Assembly (NCBI GenBank): GCA_019243975.1
Contig: JAFATL010000226.1
Span: 1-13,868 of the forward strand
DNA from: Actinomycetota bacterium
Lineage (GTDB): Bacteria; Actinomycetota; Acidimicrobiia; Acidimicrobiales; JAFATL01
Length of the DNA: 13,868 nucleotides
Direction of reading: 5' to 3'
Below, piece by piece: positions 1-5,827 of this stretch (positions are counted from its first letter, which is position 1; every line of letters starts with the position of its first letter). The notes beneath the pieces were generated by a model. It was not told the DNA's origin. It saw only the letters and a program-made list of their open reading frames with translations, and did not search any database. The position numbers and the translations under genes are program-made.

Positions 1-243
1 GACACCCACGACGTGCCCCTCTGGGCCGACGAGCTCGCCGAGGATGGGGAGCGCGCCGAGCGGACCGCAGCCGCAATCGAGAGCGGACCATCCGCGGCCA
101 ACCCCTGACCGTTGCAGACTGGTTCGCGTCAGCCCCGCCGTGACATCGGCGATGGCGACGAGCCGACGAAGGTCCTCGTCGGCACCGTCGAGCACGTAGG
201 TGTTCGCGCCGGAAGTGGCGTTGCCGCCGTCGATTGCGTTCAT
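1..243 (-). CDS. Class I SAM-dependent methyltransferase, N-terminal part (cut by window edge)
   Basis: Reading the minus strand from ATG at 243 down to base 1 gives 81 codons with no stop, so the C-terminal part lies outside the window. After a polar start, residues 14-30 (ANTYVLDGADEDLRRLV) lead into a helix. A glycine-rich SAM-binding motif I follows at about residues 54-63 (ALDCGCGPLG), and then helix-turn-strand (GPEGHVVGV), which is the normal order in the Rossmann-type methyltransferase fold. The ATG overlaps the TGA of the upstream NmrA-type gene by 4 bases, so the two are probably translationally coupled. It would be the third gene of an operon that begins at 1978. The substrate cannot be read from this fragment. 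The plus-strand frame over the same bases looks like a shadow because it has no recognisable motif. Confidence 0.8.
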   Translation of the reverse strand, partial: MNAIDGGNATSGANTYVLDGADEDLRRLVAIADVTAGLTRTSLQRSGVGRGWSALDCGCGPLGALPILGELVGPEGHVVGV

Positions 244-1148
244 GAGATCGACGCGGTTTCGCTGGGCACCAGCTCACGCCACGCGTCTGCGTGGCGTGCC
301 GCGAATGCTGCGAACGTCCGCGGCGGCTGGCCGGTCATGCGTAGGACGGTGTCAGTCGTGCGGCGGCGGGCGCCGCTGGCCATGACCTGGTGGAGCTCCC
401 CGAACGCCGTGACCATCGCGTCGGGGACGCCGCGGTCGGTGAGGCGGGTCGCCGCATCTGCGAGGGTCACGTTGCGGTAGTGGATCGGCGCGCCGGTGGC
501 GGCGCTCAGCGCGGCGGCGACGGCGCCGAGGTCCAGCGCTTCGGGCCCGGTCAGCTCGTAGGTCGCCCCGGCGTGGCCGTCGGGCCGGCGGAGCACGCAG
601 GCTGCGACCGCGGCCGCGTCCGCCGGATCGATGAATGAGGTGGCACCGTCCTTCCAGGGGAGCCGGAGCGCGCCGTCGGGGTCGGGTCGTTGGGTCGTCA
701 GAAAGTTGGTCATGTAGGAGTTGGGACGCAGGACGGTGTAGGGAAGTCCGGACGCGGCGACGGCGTGCTCTCCCTCGCGCGCCCACCGACCGAACGCGAA
801 CCCCGGTTCGAAGTCGGCGCCGAGCGTCGAGAGGAGCACCACGTGGCCCACTCCTTCGGCAGCTGCTCGCTCGAGAACCCGCGTGATCATGGGCAAGGGA
901 TGTGTGGCGGGCGGCGGGAGGATGAACAACCTGTTCACCCCCATGACGATCTCGTCGATGTCGTCTGGCGCGTCCCAGTCGAAGCGGACCCACTCGAGCC
1001 GTTCGGTTGATTCCTGACGGTGGGGGTGACGGGTGGCGGCACGGATGGTCAGCGTCGTGTCGTTCTGCAGGAGTGGCAGCAGGGCGCGGCCGATGGTCCC
1101 GGTCGCCCCGGTCACGGCGATCGTCCTCCTGCCCGGCCGGCCGCTCAC
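240..1148 (-). CDS. NmrA-type NAD(P)-binding protein (atypical short-chain dehydrogenase/reductase)
   Basis: 302 residues starting at GTG 1148, which overlaps the TGA of the preceding methyltransferase by 4 bases. The dinucleotide-binding fingerprint GATGTIG lies at residues 14-20 (GxxGxxG). It is followed by a strand and an arginine (AATRHP) where NADP-preferring members carry a basic residue. A central segment (YTVLRPNSYMTNFL) and a C-terminal half with a conserved TYELTGPEAL stretch are typical of the NmrA/HSCARG and NAD(P)H-quinone-reductase-2-like atypical SDR group. The YxxxK catalytic pair of classical SDRs is not apparent. Such proteins act as redox sensors or as reductases on quinones and similar substrates, and which applies here cannot be decided. 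Its position between two methyltransferases suggests a role in a small-molecule modification pathway. The minus frame stays open upstream to about 1949, but that part lies antisense-like within the methyltransferase gene and is low-complexity Arg-rich, so it was excluded. Confidence 0.85.
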   Translation of the reverse strand: MSGRPGRRTIAVTGATGTIGRALLPLLQNDTTLTIRAATRHPHRQESTERLEWVRFDWDAPDDIDEIVMGVNRLFILPPPATHPLPMITRVLERAAAEGVGHVVLLSTLGADFEPGFAFGRWAREGEHAVAASGLPYTVLRPNSYMTNFLTTQRPDPDGALRLPWKDGATSFIDPADAAAVAACVLRRPDGHAGATYELTGPEALDLGAVAAALSAATGAPIHYRNVTLADAATRLTDRGVPDAMVTAFGELHQVMASGARRRTTDTVLRMTGQPPRTFAAFAARHADAWRELVPSETASIS

Positions 1149-1978
1149 GGCCGTCGTCCAGTCACGAGCAGAGCAAGACCGGGCAGGCTCACGCCGTCGT
1201 CGGTGCAGTAGGGCGCAGCGAGTTCTGTCGCGCTGCGGTGGAATGTGGCGAGCCGGTCGGGGGTGGCGACACGGAAGGCGTCGGCCAACGGTCCTGCGAG
1301 CGAGCTCACGTGCTGGATGTGCGTGTCGATGTCCTTGGAGCGCATGGTCACCGGGTGTTCGTCGACGGTGACGTCGTCGAAGCCGGCCTCGGTGGCGAGC
1401 CTCGCGAGGTGCTCGGGATCGCCGAGGGAGAACATGCCGCCGGGGCCAACGGGCGGGCCGCCCTTGGCGATGCCGGCGGCCATGGCGGCCATTCCGACAC
1501 AGGTCATCCACGAGTTGTGCTCGATCGCTCCCCACACCAGGGCGCCGAAACGCCCCCTGCCCGCGAGCACACGGTGGATCTCGCCAAGCGCGACGGCCGG
1601 GTCGGGCACGAACATGAGGCCCATGCGCGACGCCACGGCGTCGAAGGAGCCGTCGGGAAATTGGATGGCGGCGGCGTCGACCACCGCTACCTCGACGTTG
1701 GCGAACGACTTCGCCCGTTGACGGGCAACCTCGACCATGCCCGGCGCGATATCGCTCACCACGACCCTGCCGGCGGCTCCCACGAGCCCGGACCAGGTGG
1801 CTGCGAGCCCGCCCGGTCCGGCAGCCAGCTCGAGGACACGATCCCCGGCGCGAAGGCCAAGGCGGGCGATCATGGCGGCGGTGCTCTCCCCGGAATGGTC
1901 GTCGATGTAGTCGACATGGGCATCCCACGCAGGGGCGACGGCGCTCCACGCGCGGGCGGAGTCAACGAGGTCAGTCAT
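1145..1978 (-). CDS. Class I SAM-dependent methyltransferase (UbiE/Methyltransf_11-like)
   Basis: 277 residues. The N-terminus (ARAWSAVAPAWDAHVDYID) is typical of UbiE-like methyltransferases. SAM motif I is at about residues 48-57 (VLELAAGPGG), a post-I acidic residue lies in VVVSDIAPGM, and the motif II/III region is DAAAIQFPDGSFDAVASRMG followed by a VLAGRGRFG turn. I chose ATG 1978 because AGGA (1987-1990) sits 8 bases upstream of it. A GTG at 1984 is in frame but only 2 bases from that ribosome site. It is the first gene of a minus-strand operon with the NmrA-type protein and the edge methyltransferase, and diverges from the TetR gene at 2038, which is the likely local regulator. A menaquinone/ubiquinone-type C-methyltransferase role is one option, but members of this family modify many small molecules and no substrate can be assigned. 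Confidence 0.88.
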   Translation of the reverse strand: MTDLVDSARAWSAVAPAWDAHVDYIDDHSGESTAAMIARLGLRAGDRVLELAAGPGGLAATWSGLVGAAGRVVVSDIAPGMVEVARQRAKSFANVEVAVVDAAAIQFPDGSFDAVASRMGLMFVPDPAVALGEIHRVLAGRGRFGALVWGAIEHNSWMTCVGMAAMAAGIAKGGPPVGPGGMFSLGDPEHLARLATEAGFDDVTVDEHPVTMRSKDIDTHIQHVSSLAGPLADAFRVATPDRLATFHRSATELAAPYCTDDGVSLPGLALLVTGRRP

Positions 1979-1992
1979 ACTCACGGTCCTAT

Positions 1993-2022
1993 CTGTTACA
2001 GTCAGGATGGAACGAATACAGT
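1993..2022. promoter_or_regulatory. Candidate TetR operator/promoter in the divergent spacer
   Basis: The 59-base gap between the methyltransferase and TetR starts holds a short palindrome CTGTTACAG (1993-2001, CTGT-N-ACAG). Two direct copies of T/A-TACAGT lie at 1996-2002 and 2016-2022, exactly 20 bases apart, or about two helical turns. The downstream box also fits a weak -10 element (TACAGT, 4 of 6 to TATAAT) placed 7-10 bases before the GTG at 2032, so the regulator could be autoregulated and nearly leaderless. TetR proteins commonly bind in such divergent spacers. The link to this regulator is inferred. Confidence 0.45.
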
Positions 2023-2037
2023 AGAGGTGTAGTGAAA

Positions 2038-2700
2038 ATGGGACGGAAAGTCAAGCCCCGGACCTACGACTCCTCCGGTCGACAGGCGCAGGCCAAAGCC
2101 ACGCAAGCGATGATCGTGCGGTGCGCGCGTGACCTGTTCATCGAGCACGGCTACGGGCACACGACCATCGCCGATATCGCACGCGCGGCTGGTGTCTCGG
2201 TGGAGACGATCTACGGCGTCTTCGGAAACAAGGCGACGCTGCTGCACAGAGCCTGGGACATCACCGTCGGCGGTGATGACGAGGACGTCGTGTTCCATGA
2301 GCGCCCCGAAGTCGTCGAGATACGCAACGAACCCGACCTCGCCAAGCGGCTCATGCTGCACGCCGCGTTTTCGACCAAGACTGCGCAACGCATCGGCCCG
2401 TTCCAGCTCATGGTGCAATCAGCCGCCGGCGCCGACCCGGCTGCCGCCGCCATGCTCGACGAGATGGGACGGCAACGTCTCGCGGGCATGACCGTCATGG
2501 CCGCCGAAGCTGCCAAGACTGGCCAGCTGGCGGTGCGCGAGGACGAATGCCGGGACCTGATCTGGGCCACGACTGACGGCGTGCTGTGGCATCGACTCGT
2601 CACCGAACGGCAGTGGACCAATGACCAGTACGCCGAGTGGCTCGGCCGCATGTGGGTGCAACTCCTCGTGCAACCGGCGTCGAGCCGCCGGGTTCGGTGA
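2038..2700 (+). CDS. TetR/AcrR-family transcriptional regulator
   Basis: 220 residues from ATG 2038. A GTG at 2032 is in frame and would add two residues. GAGG at 2024-2027 is the nearest ribosome-site match and is not ideally spaced for either start. The N-terminal DNA-binding domain is clear: a basic lead (GRKVKPR), helix 1 (MIVRCARDLFIEHGYGHTT), then the helix-turn-helix at about residues 42-62 (IADIARAAGVSVETIYGVFG) followed by NKATLL, the usual TetR helix 4 start. The remaining 150 residues are the variable ligand-binding and dimerisation domain, with no recognised ligand signature. It diverges from the methyltransferase operon across a spacer with repeated TACAGT boxes, so it probably controls that operon and itself. 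It converges with the membrane-protein gene, 25 bases away. Confidence 0.92.
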   Translation: MGRKVKPRTYDSSGRQAQAKATQAMIVRCARDLFIEHGYGHTTIADIARAAGVSVETIYGVFGNKATLLHRAWDITVGGDDEDVVFHERPEVVEIRNEPDLAKRLMLHAAFSTKTAQRIGPFQLMVQSAAGADPAAAAMLDEMGRQRLAGMTVMAAEAAKTGQLAVREDECRDLIWATTDGVLWHRLVTERQWTNDQYAEWLGRMWVQLLVQPASSRRVR

Positions 2701-2725
2701 GTGTCGGAGCGACCACTCGTGAACC

Positions 2726-4348
2726 TCAGTCGCAGTCCTGGCCGCCCAGCAGGCTCAATCCGAGCCGGAGCGGCCCGGGCCGGCGAATCTGAACGGCCAA
2801 CCAGTCACCGCTCGATTTCATAAGGCATCCTGCGTCCCCGGCGATCGTCCAGCGCGGGCTGTAGCGGACACGCAGGATGGCGGTGCCAGTCGCGTTGGCC
2901 TGGAGGTCGATCTGGCTGTTGTTCATGTGGACGAGACGCGCCGGGCCGTCGACGAGGCCAGACGAGCCCGCGACCTCGAACACCCGCCAGTGGCGGTCGT
3001 GCCACACCGGAACGAGGCCGGCGACGCCCGAGTGCAGCAGCCGGCCCTCATCCTGTGCTGCGTAGTCCAAGTGCACGTCCGGCAGCGCAACGAAGCGGAC
3101 GCCATTGTCGAGCAGCCATCTCCGATAGCTCCGCCCGTCCAGCGGTTCGTCGCTGTAGAAGATCGGGTTGTCGGCGCGATCGAGCTGGCGCTCCCATCCC
3201 CGCGCCAGCAGCAGGTCGGGGGCGGTGTACGCCGCCTCCCAGTGCAACTCAGTGGGCACGATCTCGACCCGGCCCAACGGTTCGGCGTGCCGGCCCAGGT
3301 AGGAGAGCAGCGGCCGGAAGTAGCTCGGCCGGGTCGAGGGGTCGGATCGCTCGGTCGTGACCGTGGCGTACGCGGGGTTCCACTGCAGGACCATGAGCGG
3401 TACCAAGGCTGCGATGCCGAGCCATCGGCGAGTGCGCCACACGGCACAGAGCAGCAGCGGCGCCCCGACGGCGGCGGCCAAGCGGCTGACGTTCGCCCCC
3501 ATCGGGGTAGCAGCGACATAGCTCACGACCGCGGCGGCACCGTAGAGACCCACCCCGACCCGCAACGCGGCGTGACGGGAGGGAACAACGACGAGAGCGA
3601 TTCCGAGCATCGCGAGCAGCGAGAGCAGTTGGCCGGCGGGGAACGGCATGATCCCGGACCCCGGGAACAGCGCCCACACGCCGAGCAGCGGAGCGGAGGC
3701 GGCGAACGCCACGACGCACGCTCGGCGGCGGTCCTCGGCCGGCGACACCAGCACGCTCGTGGCCGACGCGAGCAACAGGAACGCTCCCGCCAACGGGCTT
3801 GACATCGAGGCGGCAGCGGCAAGGACCGCACCCAGCCATTGGCGTCTGCGGGTCAGCGCCCACCAGGCCGCCAGGCCCAGCGCTTCCCCCATGAGGAACG
3901 GCAGCTGCCCGATGGCGACTTGGGCCAGGGTCCCGACGGCGAACAACAACGAACCCACGCGAGCCGATCGGCCGAAGTTGTGAACCACGAGTTGGTCGAA
4001 GGCCCATGCCGCACCGGCCGCGCTCAGCACCTCGGTCACCTGGATGCCGAGGAGACCGGCGGTCGGCGGGAACAGCACGCTGTAGCTCAGCGTCCACTGG
4101 CCCCCGTACCACTGGGGGTCCCACAGGGTCAGTCCCTGTCGGTGGAACAGGCCGACGCGGTAGATGTGGGCCGGCAGATCCGAGCCTCGCCAGCCCGCCG
4201 CCACGGCGAGAAGGGCGAGCCCGCCCGCGACCGCGGGCGCGAGGAGCCACTGTTTGGTGCTGTCAGAGCCTGTGTGAGCGGAGTAAGGCAACCGGTGAAG
4301 CCTCGCCCGCCGGGCTTGGAGCGACCTGTGAACCTTCGTTCCGACCAT
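2726..4348 (-). CDS. Large multi-pass membrane protein, GT-C glycosyltransferase-like or PTPS-related type
   Basis: 540 residues from ATG 4348. A basic cytoplasmic lead (QARRARLHRL) precedes the first membrane segment (about 34-53). A loop follows containing an acidic pair context (GSDLPAHIYR) and an aromatic stretch (LWDPQWYGGQWTLSYSV). About eight or nine further hydrophobic segments run to roughly residue 330. The last 200 residues are soluble, with features such as ARGWERQLDRADNPIFY and LLDNGVRFVALPDVHLDY. An acidic residue in the first outer loop, a polytopic core and an outer C-terminal domain match the GT-C plan, and resemble membrane proteins annotated as 6-pyruvoyl-tetrahydropterin-synthase-related. 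The donor and acceptor are unknown and no DxD motif is convincing. The ribosome site is poor (GGTGAG abuts the ATG), so the exact start is uncertain. It diverges from a lipoprotein gene 39 bases away. Confidence 0.8.
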   Translation of the reverse strand: MVGTKVHRSLQARRARLHRLPYSAHTGSDSTKQWLLAPAVAGGLALLAVAAGWRGSDLPAHIYRVGLFHRQGLTLWDPQWYGGQWTLSYSVLFPPTAGLLGIQVTEVLSAAGAAWAFDQLVVHNFGRSARVGSLLFAVGTLAQVAIGQLPFLMGEALGLAAWWALTRRRQWLGAVLAAAASMSSPLAGAFLLLASATSVLVSPAEDRRRACVVAFAASAPLLGVWALFPGSGIMPFPAGQLLSLLAMLGIALVVVPSRHAALRVGVGLYGAAAVVSYVAATPMGANVSRLAAAVGAPLLLCAVWRTRRWLGIAALVPLMVLQWNPAYATVTTERSDPSTRPSYFRPLLSYLGRHAEPLGRVEIVPTELHWEAAYTAPDLLLARGWERQLDRADNPIFYSDEPLDGRSYRRWLLDNGVRFVALPDVHLDYAAQDEGRLLHSGVAGLVPVWHDRHWRVFEVAGSSGLVDGPARLVHMNNSQIDLQANATGTAILRVRYSPRWTIAGDAGCLMKSSGDWLAVQIRRPGPLRLGLSLLGGQDCD

Positions 4349-4387
4349 CTCACCCGAGCGTCACGTCGCGCCGAGCAGTCTCACGTC

Positions 4388-4972
4388 GTGCTCCTTCGCA
4401 AGATGTTCCTGGTGGTGGCCGCCGTCGCCATGGGCGCCTGCACGCGCACAGCCGTGCCCCTTCGTCCTGCCCACGTGCAGCCCCCTCACAACCCCGCGAG
4501 TTTGGGAGCGCCCTGGAGCGTCGTGGCGACGGCGCTCGGCCCACCGGTATCGCCGCCGGTCTCTACCGCCTCGACGATGACCGGCACTGTCGGCCGTTGC
4601 CCGTCGGGCGCCGCCGCCTTCGTCGTCGAGGGAGCCATCCGACCGCAACAACCGCCGGAGGAGGCCCCGGTGGTCGAGATCGATGCGACGTCGTGCGCCG
4701 GCGCGCTCACCATCGAGCAGGCTGTCGCGCAGGCGAAGAAGTACTTCCCCGATCTCAGCGGTGTCGTGCGGCGTCAGGCCGCGGCCGTGGTGTACTCGAG
4801 TCAGCCGCTCATCAGGCTCGTTCCTGCCGCCAGCTTCTTCGTGTGTCAGGCGTTGGGTGCGTCGGCGACGCGGCTGGGCCGATTCAGCGTGCGCCTGGAA
4901 CCGAACGGCTGGAAGCTGGCGGTGGGGGATTGCGTGTCGGACGCGCCACCGGGGTCCCCGGCTGCGCAATGA
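4388..4972 (+). CDS. Small secreted lipoprotein of unknown function
   Basis: 194 residues from GTG 4388. This start gives a classical lipoprotein signal: basic n-region (LLRK), hydrophobic core (MFLVVAAVAMGA) and acceptor Cys18. ATG 4403 would remove the positive charges and is less likely. A Pro-rich tether (residues 20-60) leads to a compact domain with four Cys (71, 103, 153, 182), which could form two disulfides outside the membrane. The domain contains an IEQAVAQAKKYFPDLSGVV helix and ends LEPNGWKLAVGDCVSD. I do not recognise a family, and no enzymatic motif is visible. The frame is open far upstream, but that part is antisense to the membrane-protein gene. The last 89 bases overlap, antisense, the tail of the COG4705-type gene. 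Codon use and the signal peptide make this a real gene more likely than the opposite-strand frame. Confidence 0.65.
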   Translation: MLLRKMFLVVAAVAMGACTRTAVPLRPAHVQPPHNPASLGAPWSVVATALGPPVSPPVSTASTMTGTVGRCPSGAAAFVVEGAIRPQQPPEEAPVVEIDATSCAGALTIEQAVAQAKKYFPDLSGVVRRQAAAVVYSSQPLIRLVPAASFFVCQALGASATRLGRFSVRLEPNGWKLAVGDCVSDAPPGSPAAQ

Positions 4973-5744
4973 CGACGTAGGCGACGCCGCAAAGCAAGAG
5001 CAGGCAGAGGCCGAATGTCACGCGAGCATCCCCCCAGGCCAGACCGCCGACGTTGGCAGGCTTGGCCATCCAGTCGGCGACGGATGCACCGAGCGGGCGG
5101 GTGAGCACGTAGGCAAACCAGAAGGCGAAGATCGAGTTCAAGCGGAAGAACCGGTAGCCGAGAGCCGGGATCAGGATGGCGCCGGCGAACATCACCGCTG
5201 ACAACCAGTAGCCCAGGTGCAGCGTCGTGGCCGTCATGTCGCCCACAGCGGTGCCAAGGGCGAAGGTTGCGACCACGGCAGCCCAATAGAAGGTTTCCCG
5301 ACGGAAGTTGTCGATGCTGTGGATCGAGAGATTTCCCTCGCTGCGCTGCCAGACCACGAACACCGCCGCCAGCGCCACGGCGTAGAGCAGCGACGACGCG
5401 ATGTAGGGCACGTGGAAGCCCACGTGGAGCACGTCGGCGGCCATCGTGCCGAACACGCCGACCATTGCAACGGCCAACCAGTAGGTCCAGGCGACATAGC
5501 GGCGCATCGAGAACTGCAGGGCGAGCGCCCCGACGAGGGCCACGAACCCGAGGAGCACGGCAGGCACGGGATGCAGCGTGCGCACCAGATACGCCGACGT
5601 GGCCTCGCCCATTGCCGTCGACAGCCCCTTGAGAACCCAGAACCACGCGGTGATCTCGGGAACGCGCAGAAGAGCGCGCGAAGCGACGGTGGGCACGCCC
5701 ACGGTGGGGCCTTGGATCTCCTGGTGGGCCGACATTGGGGGCAC
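4884..5744 (-). CDS. COG4705-type multi-pass membrane protein
   Basis: 286 residues from GTG 5744, chosen because GGGAG (5750-5754) lies 5 bases upstream and because the in-frame GTG at 5822 would leave only 5 bases to the divergent monooxygenase start. The protein opens with VPEITAWFWVLKGLSTAMGE and has about eight membrane segments. It contains SEGNLSIHSIDNFRRETFYW and YVLTRPLGASVADWM, which I recognise as hallmarks of the uncharacterised membrane-anchored proteins grouped as COG4705. No function is established to my knowledge. Four segments share an aromatic-W then T/G-x-x-G then A-D pattern (see findings), suggesting internal duplication and possibly a transporter-like fold. The recognisable fold ends near VVIAQ; a Pro/Arg-rich tail of about 25 residues follows and runs antisense through the end of the lipoprotein gene. 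ATG 5735 is another possible start. Confidence 0.85.
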   Translation of the reverse strand: MPPMSAHQEIQGPTVGVPTVASRALLRVPEITAWFWVLKGLSTAMGEATSAYLVRTLHPVPAVLLGFVALVGALALQFSMRRYVAWTYWLAVAMVGVFGTMAADVLHVGFHVPYIASSLLYAVALAAVFVVWQRSEGNLSIHSIDNFRRETFYWAAVVATFALGTAVGDMTATTLHLGYWLSAVMFAGAILIPALGYRFFRLNSIFAFWFAYVLTRPLGASVADWMAKPANVGGLAWGDARVTFGLCLLLLCGVAYVVIAQPGTPVARPTRNPPPPASSRSVPGAR

Positions 5745-5790
5745 ATGCTCTCCCGGGTCGTATGGGAAGACGATGAACCGCGTGCGACCT

Positions 5791-5819
5791 GTGACCCACG
5801 GTTCGGTGCTCGCTATCGT
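5791..5819 (+). promoter_or_regulatory. Candidate promoter of the monooxygenase-esterase gene, nearly leaderless
   Basis: GTGACC (5791-5796, 4 of 6 to TTGACA) and TATCGT (5814-5819, 4 of 6 to TATAAT) are separated by 17 bases. Transcription would begin at about 5826, at or next to the GTG 5825 and ATG 5828 start codons. There is no good ribosome site before ATG 5828, which agrees with a leaderless transcript as is common in actinobacteria. This was matched by eye only. Confidence 0.35.
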
Positions 5820-5827
5820 CACGAGTG

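Noticed and set aside
1..108. Plus-strand frame open from the window edge to TGA at 106-108, which could be a C-terminal gene fragment
   Set aside because: The opposite strand encodes a clear SAM methyltransferase motif and an ATG coupled to the next gene. The plus-strand peptide has no recognisable feature.
1149..1949. Minus-strand upstream extension of the NmrA-type gene to give a 569-residue protein
   Set aside because: The extension is Arg-rich, overlaps the methyltransferase in another frame of the same strand and has no domain. GTG 1148 with a 4-base overlap is the natural start.
1007..2032. Long plus-strand frame of 341 codons
   Set aside because: It lies antisense to the methyltransferase and the end of the NmrA gene, and is low-complexity His/Gly/Arg-rich, as expected of a GC-biased shadow frame.
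3839..4387. Upstream extension of the lipoprotein frame
   Set aside because: It runs antisense to the membrane-protein gene. The signal peptide and lipobox place the real start at 4388.
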